Positions 10,091 through 23,200 of a stretch of 64,000 bases of DNA are shown here, piece after piece (position 1 is the stretch's first letter; each line of letters begins with the position of its first letter). Position numbers and translations under genes: made by a program. The notes below the pieces were generated by a model. The model ran no database searches. It was given only the letters and a program-made list of their open reading frames with translations, and was not told the DNA's origin. The DNA is from Pollenia angustigena (Eukaryota > Arthropoda > Insecta > Diptera > Polleniidae). The stretch lies in the NCBI GenBank assembly GCA_930367215.1, contig OV884059.1, positions 32,417,882-32,481,881 on the forward strand, written 5' to 3'.

Positions 10091-10825
10091 TTCGTTGAAA
10101 ACATTGTGCTACTTAGTGCATAATATAAGGAAACATGGAAGTAAAATGGCAAATATTGGGGGCTCTTAAGTTCTTCATTGTTTCTAATAAGTGGTTTCTT
10201 TATATAGTTTAAGTTTCAAATCGGAAAAATAACTTTTTCAGTGTCGTAAAGCATTAATTTGAGTTTAACAATACTGAAAAAATAATTTTGATTCGTTCAG
10301 TATCGACTGAAAAAATAAGATATTAAATTGCTTTTGAATCGAGAAAATACTCGATCACGACAGCCAGAATCAGGCGCCTGCCTTTCAGAAAAATAACAAC
10401 AACAAATAATCATTTAAACGAAACAAAAAAGAAAAACAAGTTAATGTGTTTCACAAAATATCAAATATTTTCAAATGGGGCAAAAACGGGCAAGTATTTT
10501 TTTATTATGCAAGCTAAAATACCATATTTTAAGAATATATAAAAAGCTTTGCCCAAGTATTCTCACAAACATTTTGAAAATCAATATTTCTTAAAAAAAC
10601 TAATTTTTTTGACCAATTTAAAATTTTTTTTAAATATTTCCTCAATTTTTTTCTTTATAAAAATTTATTAACAAATTAGTCAAATACCTGAAGTTAATGC
10701 AACCATTTAAAAAAAATAGTGTATTCTAAGAAACGATACTCACACATCGCAATTAAAATATCTTGATTTTCACTTTTTAACAAATATTTCCAAATTCTAA
10801 AATATAATTCAACACAGCGTATAAC
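10091..10825. other. Intergenic DNA, no feature recognised
   Basis: AT-rich, with runs of A and T. Nothing supportable. Confidence 0.35.
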
Positions 10826-11640
10826 AAAACAAGTAAGAGTGCTATATTCGGCTGTGCCGAATCATATATACCCTTCACCATTGTGTGAGCAGAATACAGA
10901 GCAACTAGACAAAAACTAAATAATTTTTACATATACATACATACATACATATTTACAATTTATAGATTTATATACCGACGTGTTTAAGAAGAAATTAACC
11001 ATTTACTTGGGTTATAAAACTTGGACTCGGAAAGATCCATGGTTACCGAAAATAGGTATTTTTGAAAAAAAAATATATATTTTGGTCATAACTTTTTGTA
11101 TCTGAACCGATTTTTCCGAAATTTTCAGAAAATATTAACTGATCTCTTGATATATAAGGCGGAACCATAGGTCATATGACAGTCCAAAAATTCAGGTTGT
11201 TATAAAATTTTTGATACTATTTGTACGGGAGGTACCACACCCACTTCTCCAATCCCGTCCACATTTTGTGGGGTTCTTTATATGGATAATCTAAATGTTT
11301 GTACCTAATTTGCAAACTTTGGCTCTTGTCGTTCTCAAGATATACAGAAATAAAAAAATACAACAACAACAAGGGATTTTGGAAAAAATTAGAGGTAGTC
11401 GTGGTTTTTTGCGCATATCTCCGTCATTATTGGACCGGTCTGGCTGAATTTCAATAGCAAACTTAAACGGAGTATATGTGACATAAATATATGACAACCT
11501 AGTCCCCATCATGGGGTCTTCGGAAAACCCATTTCAACATACACACCAGAAGGACAACCGGATTTGAACTTCGCTTTTCATAAGGATCCAGAATATATAT
11601 ACTTTAAAGTGGGCAGGATCAATATTGTGGAACTTACTGT
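10826..11640 (+). repeat. Dispersed repeat 'gctgtgccgaat' family
   Basis: Starts 'aaacaagtaagagtgctata' and runs through 'ggctgtgccgaatcatata'. It ends near the 'cagaatatatatacttta' block that also closes copies at 50078-51430 and, reversed, 53325-54222. The interior contains repeated 'gaacc(g)attt..aaattt' phrases typical of this family. No open frame; the mechanism of mobility is unknown to me. Confidence 0.6.
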
Positions 11641-12926
11641 GACGGCTCATAATACAAACATTTTACTTGTTGGAAAACCTGGCTACCTTTAAATCCGGCC
11701 GTGCTCAGGGCTATGGGGTGGAACATTGTTTTCCTTCAAGTATATTTAAGCCAAGTCCATAAATTAAATTTTAGGTAGCAATAAACCCGTTGAGTATAGA
11801 TTACAAAATTAAATGAACTAAAATTATAATTACAAATAAAATAAACCAAGGTGAAGTTAAGTGAGAGAAATAAGATGGAAGTAAATTCTCTCAAACTCAA
11901 TACCCTCCCAACCTGCTATCTATTTTAACCGCTTCTTAGATAGCCCTAAATTTATCTATCTACAAAATCCTAAACTTTTCTTGGAAAAATTTGTTTAATT
12001 TAAGAACTCATATTACGAAAATTCTTTAATTTAAATGAGTATTTCTAAGTTTATTAATAAAAACATTTTAAAATTTTTGTTAGGTTAAGTTTATGAACAC
12101 AAAATTAAAATCAAATAAGTAATATTAATATTATTATTATATGTATGTATACTTTTTTTTTTTTTTGATGTAAAAGAATTAAAAATAGTAAAAAGACTAG
12201 AACCAAATTAAATTAACAAAAATTGGTTATAAAAATGTACGTTTTAAGGTTTGAATTAAATTTTAACATATTAAAATTGAACTGTTCATAAAAAAAATGT
12301 GTTTTCTAATATATATTTTGTAAAAAAAATTATTGTATTACTTGAAAATTCAGAATATATTTATGTATCTTTAAACTCACCAAATAAAGTATTCCAGCGA
12401 TGACATAAGGCCTTTTGTCTGCTGACCTGTGAATTCTGATTAGGTTATATTCTAAATTTCCATTTGTTACATTTTTAAAATCAAGTTATTAGTATTTTGT
12501 GCTGTCAATTTTGATAACCAAAATTTGTGTCTTAATAAAAAAAATAAAAAAATTAGAATATTAATATTGTCTTAAAATTTGCCAAAGTTCCACTTAATTT
12601 GAATACTCAAAATCTTTATGTCACAATATCAGGATTCGTTAGCGATAATATTTTAGATTTGATCATGCGCAAAGATAAATTCAGTATCAGTTTCCGTTCC
12701 TAAACGCTTTCCTTACTCCGCAAAATCACCAGTTTAAAAATATTCAAATTCCAATAGGCACATATTATTACAAAATTTTAGCTTCCTCAGATAATTAGCT
12801 CAATTTATGGATTTGTAACAAGATTTCCAAATTGCAAAATGACTTAAAATTGTTTGTAAATCTTAACCAATTTTAATACCACGCGCCGAGATTTTGAGAT
12901 TAATTTTAATTAAAGAGGTTGTTGAA
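11641..12926. other. Intergenic DNA, no feature recognised
   Basis: About 1.3 kb of AT-rich DNA. I looked for upstream exons of the NRF gene here and found none. Confidence 0.35.
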
Positions 12927-12939
12927 GGAGATGTATTTA

Positions 12940-14013
12940 ATTAGTATTGTGGTTATTTTGTTGAACTATTTATGGTTTTCAATCCAAATTTTTAATATTT
13001 TTTATTAGGCTTAAGTTCATGAAATTTAATTTTTATTAAATTATTTTTATGAAGAAAGGAATTTTACAACATGAAAATCAATTAAAATTGTTATTGATAA
13101 TCTTTCATTCTTGACGTGGCTCGGGCTCGAACCCTGGCCGGCAGGTTACCATGACATGTTTCGATCGCAACCACTCGATCTCCTCAGATGGATTTGCCGT
13201 CTTACACTCGCAGCCATCGACGACTGCTGACGTCACTAGTCAAACATCAATCCTTAAACCAAATTGTATTTTAACATTTGGTAGATCGAAATTTGCTTTC
13301 CTGAATGATTATCCATTTTAATTGATTTTACATGTTTTTTCCTTTACTTCTGTTTTTTCGTACTTTCGTCAAGAATTTTTCTTGAAGTCCAAGTACATTT
13401 TTTTGTTTTCTTCACTTTGTCTTTCTCTTTTCTGTTGACCTTTTTCAGCACAACTTGAAGGACAAATGTACACATAGAGCTCGTGCCTTAGCCTTAACAA
13501 TAATTAGTATTGTGGTTATTTTGTTGAACTATTTATGGTTTTCAATCCAAATTTTTAATATTTTTAATTAGGCTTAAGTTCATGAAATTTAATTTTTATT
13601 AAATTATTTTTATGAAGAAAGGAATTTTACAACATAAACGAAAAAACAGAAGAAAAGGAAAAAACATGTAAAATCAATTAAAATGGATAATCATTCAGGA
13701 AAGCAAATTTCGATCTACCAAATGTTAAAATACAATTTGGTTTAAGGATTGATGTTTGACTAGTGACGTCAGCAGTCGTCGATGGCTGCGAGTGTAAGAC
13801 GGCAAATCCATCTGAGGAGATCGAGTGGTTGCGATCGAAACATGTCATGGTAACCTGCCGGCCAGGGTTCGAGCCCGAGCCACGTCAAGAATGAAAGATT
13901 ATCAATAACAATTTTAATTGATTTTCATGTTGTAAAATTCCTTTCTTCATAAAAATAATTTAATAAAAATTAAATTTCATGAACTTAAGCCTAATTAAAA
14001 ATATTAAAAATTT
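12940..14013. mobile_element. Palindromic tRNA-derived SINE dimer
   Basis: The arms 12987-13360 and 13638-14013 are near-identical inverted repeats of about 375 bp separated by 277 bp. The whole block is flanked by a 13-bp direct repeat 'ggagatgtattta' (12927-12939 and 14014-14026). Each arm contains pol III-like A and B boxes, reading outward. The segment 'aattagtattgtggttattt' (12940) is repeated at 13503 and again at 29757, marking the SINE 3' terminus in antisense. The structure is best read as a head-to-head arrangement of SINE copies that inserted or rearranged recently, since the arms have hardly diverged. Confidence 0.75.
13818..13876 (+). promoter_or_regulatory. Pol III A/B box pair of the SINE (right arm)
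   Basis: The A-box-like 'agatcgagtgg' (13818-13828) fits 8 of 11 positions of TRGCNNAGYGG, with a perfect 3' half. The B box 'ggttcgagccc' (13866-13876) fits GGTTCGANTCC with one change. The 37-bp spacing is normal. The mirror pair is on the minus strand of the left arm: B box at 13123-13133, A box at 13171-13181. Confidence 0.65.
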
Positions 14014-14026
14014 GGAGATGTATTTA

Positions 14027-15138
14027 GTTGAATTGAACATCCATTTGAATTAATCTGTTTGATATTATCAAAAGTATGAAATTCTATGTAAAGATGGAAA
14101 TAACCCTCCTTGCAATTTAATATATTTTTTTTTTTTTATTTAAATTTAAAATAATTTTTATAAAATTTTAAAAATTGTACGTCTTTTTCCTCTCACTTCA
14201 AAATCAACAATCCCCTTTTCGACCTAAATTTTCTGACAACATTTTCCTAGCATAATTTTGAATTTATTTTTCCCCAAATTTTCAAAAAAAAAAAAAAAAA
14301 AAAAAAAATTAGTTTTTTATTTTATATATATGTACAGTTTGGGTAAAATTAAAAGCACGTCCTCACATTACAAACGGAATGACAAATTTATATATACCCT
14401 CTTACCTTCGGTGAAGGATATAAAAAGTAAACAACATAAATCCACAATTTTTACAGGTTCGTGTTGACTTTTATCTACATACTTTTATGTGGTACCACAT
14501 ACTTTTATGAAAAACTGATTTCATTTTTGAATTAATCCTCGTTTTTTGTACTGTTCACCCCTCTGTGCGTTGACTAAATTCGGATATAGAGACCGACCGG
14601 GCTTCTTTTAGTTACTTTACTTACTAAAGTTACCCTTTACTTCAAGATCTGTTTAATTTTTTATTTTTAGCAAATATTTAAATTCAATAACAGTTTTTAA
14701 AAAAAAATGCATTCTCTAACAATGTTTACAGGCGTAAGCCATATAAAAAAGCCGTATAAAAATGATAAAAAAAAATTTTTATTTTTTTAAATTCCAACTA
14801 ATTATTAACGGCTGTTTTGCTCGCACTAACGAATAGACGAATTTGCGCAACGAGTTCCCTTCGACAAGTTCATCGCTTGTCCCACTTTTGTTTATACTAA
14901 AACAACTGATTAGACGGGCCACGAACTGTCAACATCGGCTTTAATCAGAAAACCTGTGTTCTTTATTTCCAAAATATTAACCCTATTACACATCACTCTA
15001 GATCTGCGATCGGCAAAATCAGGGCGCCGCGTTTTCTCTTTTCTCTATTATTTTCTTTTTTACTCTTTTATTACGAACGTGTGCACACACATTGAGGAGA
15101 ATTTAACAACATTAACAACAACATATGTATACTTCATA
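14027..15138. other. Intergenic DNA with A-tract and repeat scrap
   Basis: Contains a run of about 25 A at 14284-14308. Contains 'taccctcttaccttcggtga' near 14395, which looks like a dispersed-repeat end. The frame at 14956-15300 straddles the start of the next element and has no recognisable domain. Confidence 0.4.
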
Positions 15139-15835
15139 CCCAGCAAACATTTCTGTGTTTGCCAAACGTATTGCCTGGATGAAAAATATTATTGCGGCAA
15201 TAACCGATTTCGTATTGCGGAAGATACTTCCTTCGGGAAGAAACGTGTCTCGATGGCAATAGTTCTTAGCAATACGAAAGCGATACTTCTAGACGATTAA
15301 CTATCAATATCGCCAGATAACCACTTTTAAGAAAATAGGAAGATATCGCCAAAATATCATAGGGATGATAGCACAAAGAAGCACAGCTTTTTATTTAAAA
15401 TTAAATTGGTAATTGTATACGTATAAATTTTACTTAAACATAATATAATTTATAATTAAAATAAAGAAAAAATATACATAAATATTTAGTTTCCACCAAA
15501 TTCTTGAAAAAAACCTACCACTTCTTTAAAATTGCATCCAGGGTTGTGAAATTCTTGACTGAATTGAAAAGGAAACAGATCAATATATAACCGACTTATT
15601 TAATTTAAATATTTACCTTTTGCAGAATATTTTGGGAAATAATTTTTAAGTTGTTATAATTGGATTAATTTCTATTTTTTATTTATGACGTACATATGTA
15701 TCAAATTAAAACAAAATTTTTTCAAAACAATAAAAGAAAGAAAATAAAAAATTACTTATTATTTTCTTTTAGATGAAAGTTTGGGGATATTGCTAAACTA
15801 TTGCCTTAGGGGATATCTTCCATTTGTTTGCAGGG
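15139..15835. mobile_element. CCCAGCAAACA element with TA duplications
   Basis: Left terminus 'cccagcaaacattt' and right terminus 'catttgtttgcaggg' are each bordered by TA. Both halves carry 'attgcc' and 'gatat(t/c)' motifs near the ends. The termini resemble those of the CCCTGCAAATAA MITEs (1444, 47088), so they may share a transposase. At 697 bp it has no coding capacity. Confidence 0.6.
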
Positions 15836-16979
15836 TAGTTAACCAAAACTCTCAATAAATGAAATGCGTCTGTATTGGTTAAAATAATATTGCCCAGCAA
15901 ACACAAAACTAAGCATTGCAAATGTAATGAATTTTACTTTTAAAATCAAAATGGAAATGAAGTTTAAAAAAAGTCAATAAAATTAAATACAAAATATGCC
16001 TCAGTTTTTATAGAATATGGCAATTTTTTCACACATATTTGATTGGTCGAGTTTAATCCATAGAAACAGAAGACTTTCTTTTATAATTTCTTAAAAAGTA
16101 CAGTAGTAGTTCTGTATGTACAATGTATTCTTGTTATTGTTGTTTTTATTGTTGTTAATTTGAACAAAGCGTCTCATCAAGTGGTTTATTGTTGTTAATG
16201 TTAACAAAGCGTCTCATCGAGTGGACAATGACTACTTGAATGCAAAAGTATAAGAATGTGTGCCCTTTGACTTTGGGTATTTGTGTTATATTGCGTGCGC
16301 AACAAAAATGCAAACAAAGCACTTTCAATAAAAAACGCACACATGCAAAAATCAAATGTGTACGAAACGATGTAAAAATTACCAACGTTGAACTTTGTTT
16401 TGCAGACAAAGAGTGAATGTAAATTTGAGCGTATGAATAAATCAAGAAAAATAGTGATTTTGCAGTTCTCTGGTGCATACATCCATTTATTTAAATAAAT
16501 CCATTTGTGTAATATATTATTAAAACCAATGTTATTTATTTTTTACAAGGGTAACGTAAAAACGCAAAGGAAAAATAATTATGCGTCAATACATATTTAT
16601 AATTTCTAAAACTAGGGAATCATAATCTTCTAATTCATAAGCCAATGGAATTTTGTGTTACATGTTGTTTGTTTAAAAAGTGCATTTGAGATTATTGAAT
16701 AAATTTGTCACAGCAAGCTGCATTATTTTAAAATGTGTATTTATTTTAAGAAGAGCTCCTAATAACTCATATTGCATTCTGTTGCAAATATTGATTTTGG
16801 TTGTGTTCGCTACAGAAAAAAACTAGTTGAACAGAAGTAACGCTAGTTGGTACAACAAGCATATTTAAACCTTTTTCAACAAGTTCTTGAAATAGTTTTA
16901 AACCGCAAAAAATACTAAAATTTTTACCCACATCTTTACCAAATTGGTCTTGGCATTGCAAAAATTAAATTTATAATAA
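15836..16979. other. Intergenic DNA with a short direct duplication
   Basis: A ~42-bp segment containing 'aacaaagcgtctcatc' is repeated in tandem at about 16146-16228. Two overlapping minus-strand frames of 90-107 codons cover 16155-16482, and another covers 16767-16961 (peptide DQFGKDVGKNFSIFCGLKL). None matches a family I know. This is where N-terminal exons of the NRF gene might be expected, but none could be identified. Confidence 0.4.
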
Positions 16980-17113
16980 TATAATATCCCCAAAAATCCC
17001 CAGCGAAAAAAGTGCTTTTCCCCAAAAAATCCCCTGAGGATTTTCATGAAATGTTTATCCCCAATTACAAAAAAACCCCAATTTGGGGATAAATCCCCAA
17101 AACTGGGAACACT
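16980..17113. mobile_element. hAT-like MITE end fragment ('tgttcccag' type)
   Basis: Reading inward from the right end: 'cagtgttcccagttttgggg' then repeated 'ggggat' and 'cccc' blocks. Only one terminus was located. Confidence 0.45.
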
Positions 17114-17256
17114 GGTGATGACCGCTGCTCTAGATTCATAATTTTTTCGGAAAGTTTCTACTATGCTCTATCTAGTAAACTTCTTTAATAAATAATATTA
17201 AAATATCTCTAAGGTGTATTCATAAAAAATAAATAATTTTTTTTTATTAATTAAAG

Positions 17257-20200
17257 TTTGAAAAAATCCAACAAATGATATGCTTTCCGAAATCGTGTAC
17301 CAATACGGACATGGAGAGCGTTTTAGAAGTTTATCTTTTTCAAACAACAATTTTTGTGAGAAATGTCACCTATTTAAGACATCGAATTGTAGCTGACAAT
17401 TATAACATTTATGAGGATTTCAAGTTTTATATAATGATGTAAGTATGTAGCTTAGATACATAGAAAGTAATTTAGTTTACTAATTGTAAAAATTTTAGAA
17501 CGATTATCTGCGGTTCCATTTTAATTCATCTGACAGTCTGCATAGCGAAACATTATGTTAAAGAACTAAATCGTTCCACCTTAAGTAATCAACATCAAGA
17601 GGAAAGTCACTTAAATAAAAGTAATTCGCCTAAACTCAAACCCTTTATAAATATTTCGGAATGGAAGGATACTTTGGATAGTATCGATATGAAACAATTT
17701 ACATTAAATCGATTTAAAACAAATGAAAAAGGTAAGAGACTACAAAGTACCAAAAGAAAACAGATTAGAATTAATGAATAAACCTTTGCTTAACCATTTC
17801 ATTTAGAACATTTGCCAAAAATTATATCCCGTCAAAATTCGTATTGTTTTGAGGAACTATTGGAATTCGTGTCTCTTCCTAATGTCATTTACAATTTATT
17901 GCAAAGTTCTTCCACTCCTTTAGGCGGCATGATGTTTTTATTTTCTTTCTTTTTTATATGGTTCCATTTAGCTTCCGAATACAGCTTCATGGCCAACAAT
18001 ATGGATCTGGATCTGGCTAATAATAAGGTGAAACAACGCGATGCTGTACTTAAACGATCGGCTTATCTAATGGATGTTTATTTTCTGATTAAGTGGGTTA
18101 TAAAAATAAGTTAACTGTTTGATGACAAAGATTCGGTAATAGTATTTTTTTTCTTATTTTAGCGGTGCAAATTTATCGTATGAATTTTTCCGAACCCTGC
18201 CAAAGGATAAATTAAATGTGTTTGAACAGTTAAAACACGTTTTGAAACTTGTAGTTCAAAAAATATTGAGGTAAGATTTTTAATATGTACCGACATTAGT
18301 GGGTCAAAAAAAAATTGGGGCTCAAGCATAATTTAAATATGTAAAAGCTTTTGGGGTAAAGTATTTTTCAGATTTTTGGAAGAGGTTTAGAGATCGCACA
18401 AGTCGAATTTTTGGCAATAATCGGGGTTGTCCGTCATTTTTTGTCGAAAATCACGATTTTCATCACTTTTAAGGAAATTATTTAAAAGAAAAATATCTAA
18501 GCTTTAGTTGTCTGTGCAAAAAGTTTGCTCATTTAGGTACCCTACACAACAATTTTTCGCAATTTTTCCATAAATTTTGTAAATAGCGCTTTATATCTTT
18601 TAAAATTTTTGTGAAAATGAAAAAACTAACAACGCAGTTCGAAAGATCAATCAATTCTTAATAATCCTGAGTTATACCAGGGCCTGTTTCTCAAAACTAC
18701 AAGTGACAAATCTACGAGTAAAATCAAGGTGAATTCAACAAGGTAAACTCTTTAGAACATCTGTTCATCAGCTGTATTATCCGAGTTGTCAAAATATTTT
18801 ATATTTTAATTATTTTTGTTTTTCATTTAAAAAAAATTGTGATTGTATTAATTTGAGAAATTTTATGACAAAAAAATTAATTAAAATCAAATTATTATCC
18901 TTAATTTGAACAAAATGTGCAAGAACGAAAAATTGTGGCTTAATTCTAGTTAACCAACGCAGCTCCAAGTAAACAAAAAACAAAGGGGAATAGAAAATGA
19001 AAAAATAGCAAGAAAAAATAAAATGGCACAATTCTCGGAAACGCTTAGTTTCCGAGTCATGGATCTCTTAAGTCTTCATATAAATTTGCAGTGTCCCACT
19101 ACATATCTGAACGTATATACTAGCTAATATTGGAATAATTTAAGAGCTTTTATTTAAAAATTCTTAATCCATAAAGGAGCGGCGATGAGTTTGCGAAAAT
19201 ATTATAGTAAGCATATCAATTGCTATGCGAAGATGCTTTATTTTGCAAAGTTGGTGTTTGTTATACCATAGATGAGAAAATCCTTGCGCCCAACCGAAAG
19301 CCGGCTATGCGGCTCCTAAGCATTTCTGAATTGAACTCCAACACAATCGGTTTAGTTGGAAACGAGTCAAAAAACCCAATGTGAAACATCGTGCCTTAAA
19401 AATTTATACACACTTTGATTAAAAAAAACTAATTTAAATGCATGGCAGAATGCACCCTTAACATTAAATCTTCAAAAACACAGAATACATTAATTTTGTT
19501 TAGATCGGTTCATAAACACACAACTTTAAATATAAAAAAATCATTAAAAAATTTTATTGTTTACTTTTTATTCACACTTTTTGTAAACAACTATTTTGAC
19601 AACTCGGATTTGTTACATTAACAAAATGCCTGTTATTTTTGTTAGAGTTGTAATTGTTGTAGCGACGAGTTTACTTTGTTGAATTCGCCTTGAGTAAAAT
19701 ACATTTGAAACAAAAATTGTAAAATTGTTGCTTTTTTTAATGTATTTTACTTGAGAAACTGGGCCTAGTTGTCAGCTTTGTACTCAGTTTATGATACTTT
19801 GTATTACTCATACCCAACAAACAAATAACGTTTTGCTTTTACTTTGTTTAAAAATCATTTATTAGGGTTTTTCGTTTTAGTTCTATGCCCTGCAATAAAT
19901 TCTGAAAATCCTTTTCAGAAGTTGGGACATTAATTTAATGTAATTTAATGTAGGGTGCCTAAATGAAGAAATGCATTGCATAAACTAATAGTTTTTTCAC
20001 ACAAAAATAATTCTTGCACATTTTTCTTTTAAATGGTTTCCTCAAAAGTTAAGAAAATTGTGTTTTTTGACAAAGTTATGCAGAAAACGCAAACTGCTAA
20101 ACCTCTATATCATATAAGCTTTTAAATTATGCTTGGAAACACTACTGAACATGGTTTGAAATTTACAGTGCTTAAAATCAACATCTTTTAAAGTTGTTTC

Positions 20201-23200
20201 TATTTTTCGATTATTTTAATGTCATTATTAGAAAATATATATAATCGATTAGTTGCATTGGTTTTTGCCAGGTACATTAACACAAGGTAGACTCATTTGG
20301 GAGTGTAGACATACTGCTGTATAAAATACCCGACTTGCCAAAATTCTCCTCATATAAAACAAAAACAATTTTACGCACACATGTACAAATTTTGGGTCAT
20401 ACACACGAATTTGACAATTGGGGTTATGTCTGTCCGCTAACGAGTCTAACTTGTGAAAAAATATACCTTGTGCTCTTGTATGTAAAGCCATTCCTTTTTT
20501 ATATATTTTATACAGTCAAATCCCGATAATTCGGACCCCGATAAATCGTAATTCCCGATAATTCGTAATAAACTGTCGGTCCCTTGAAAAAATCTCGTTA
20601 ATTCGTAAAATTTCCATACATTTAGGTCCCCTCGCTAATTCGTAATTTTTTTTCAAATAAAATCTTCTTTACCTCTTATAAATCGTAATTCTTTGCTAAC
20701 TACCACTTATAATTCGTAATAAAAACAACAGAAACATAGAAAGAATGATTTTTTGTTTACCACTATGTTTTGCGTGGATTTTTGCTTGTGTGTGTGTTTA
20801 TTTTATGTGTTTATTTTTCAGTTTGTTACATGAATAATTTTTATATATTTTGTTTTTAACAATTGTTGTTTATGTTTTTTTTATTGTTTTAGTTAATAAA
20901 TTGAAAAACCCCGTTAATTCGTATTTAGTTTATTTTAACCCCGCTAAATCGAAAACCCCTATAATTCGTAAGAAATGGCCGGTACCTTGCGATTACGAAT
21001 TATCGGGACTCTACTGTATATACATATGCATAACTACTCGATTAAAACCAAAAGGCAATAATTGGATACTCTACTGTATATATAACAAGCCGCCGCTATC
21101 AACATGTTTATTATTAATGTTTATAAACATACTGAAATTAGTATTCAGCCAAAAGTTATGCTTTAGATTTTATGGATTTTAACCCTATTTAGTTGAAAAA
21201 AATATTGTTATACGGCTCTTTTCACAATCTATGACTAAAGGCTCAGTTAGCCGGGAGTAACAGTAACCTTACCGTAAAAAAGTGAGACCAATCTATTTCT
21301 TACAGATTGAGACGTAACATCTTATTGCTAACTGTAATCGTTCTAATTGCTTAACATACATACAACAAAATGAATCAGCTGATTTTCAACGTTACTGTTA
21401 CTCCCGGCTAACTGAGCCTTCAGTCTGAGTTCATACGGCTCATGTCTTATTGACAAGATTCTTCCTTTTTCTTCTTTGAACATGAATTGGCGTTCAAATG
21501 ATTCATGTCATGTTGACGACATGTGCTTTTTTGATATTGAAAACAATAACAAAATTAAACAACGAATGAAAAATCAAAACGTAAAGACAGTACATGCATA
21601 TGTGTACTCATTTCCTTTCCCCTCGTCCCTCTCGCCTATAAAGTAGCAATCATGTCAATAAGACAAGAGCCGTATGAACACAGACTAATGGGTAATAAAT
21701 CACTGATGGCTTAAACGCTGGTTTAGTTGAACTAAACTAGAATTTATATGTAGTTTAAACTCAACAACTATAAATCAGTGTCCCATGTATTATATGTTGT
21801 TAAAAAAATAACATGTGGCAGCACTACGATAAATCTTATCAAATTCATATGGTCTGTAGGGCTAAAAAATCAGAGCAAGTTAAACTCTCTTTTTGGTTTA
21901 AAATGTGATTTAAACAACAAATCTATAAATCACTAAACATATAAACCATCTTTAAACGCATAAAATTGGGCGTTTAAACTACCAACACAGACCATATGAA
22001 TAAGATAAGATTTATCGTAGTGCTGCCACATGTTATTTTTTTGACAACATAAAATACATGGGACCCTGATTTATAGTTGTTGAGTTTAAACAACATATAA
22101 GTTCAAGTTTAGTTCAACTAAACCAGCGTTTAAACCATCAGTGATTTATTAGCCATAAGGGCTAAAGAATCAGAGCAAGTTAAACTCTCTTTTTGGTTTA
22201 AAATGTGATTTAAACAACAAATCTATAAATCACTTAACATATAAACCATCTTTAAACGCATAAAGTTGGGCGTTTAAACTACCAATACAGACCATATGAA
22301 TTTGATAAGACTTATCGTAGTGACGCCACATGTTATTTTTTTAACAACATAATATACATGGAACACCGATTTATAGTTGTTGAGTTTAAACTACATATAA
22401 ATTCAAGTTTAACTCAACTAAACCAGCGTTTAAACCATCAGTGATTTATTAGCCATAAATGTTAATTAAAACATTAACCGTTAAGCTTCGTACGGACGGT
22501 GGTCAGTAGTGCGATTCACTAACTTTTATAACGATAATCGAATCGTTAAAATAAATACATATAACGAATATATATCGAATATACTATTCAGTAAAATTTC
22601 TAACGATATTCTCTGTCGTTTAAAGTCAGCTGTTACTTTAAGCAATTTTTTGTCGTTATTTTAGCGACAATTATTTAGGTTGTGTTTATTTAATCGATAA
22701 AAGGAATTTTATGTTTAAAATAGCTTACATACATACACGCGTGTTTGGACTGGTCCCATTATTTGCAGGGTATGTATGAAAAAAACAAAAACCTTAATTT
22801 AAAATTAAAAAAAAGCAAATTAAGAACAAAAACAAAATTCTAAGTGTAAGTCTGAGTTCATACGGCTCATGTCATGTGCTTTTTTGATATTGAAAACAAT
22901 AACAAAATTAAACAATGAATGAAAAAGCAAATCGATTTTTTTTCACAGAACATCAGTTTTTGCACCATCACATTTGTTCCCCACTATTGCTTAAAACTAA
23001 ACTAAAACAAATACTTTTTAATTTATCCATAATTTTAATATTTAAAAAATCATGTTAATTAAACATTATCTAGTTTTATGTATTTTTCATTAAACAATTT
23101 TTCGTAAACAAACAGCGATGGTCTTGCCATACTTTCAATCTAAGGTTTTTGTTTAGTAACCAAAAGATGGTGAAACTGAAAATCGTACTCGTTGGTTAAA

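Noticed and set aside
13818..13890. tRNA gene
   Set aside because: A and B boxes fit, but no acceptor stem or normal T-stem folds; the sequence is a SINE head.
14956..15300. 114-codon open frame as a possible N-terminal NRF exon
   Set aside because: It crosses the left end of the CCCAGCAAACA element, lacks the expected domain pattern and has no matching splice donor in phase.
16155..16482. Two overlapping minus-strand frames
   Set aside because: The frames overlap in different phases, cover a short direct duplication, and show no domain.
20249..20529. Opposing overlapping frames
   Set aside because: They lie over a decayed inverted repeat inside an NRF intron.
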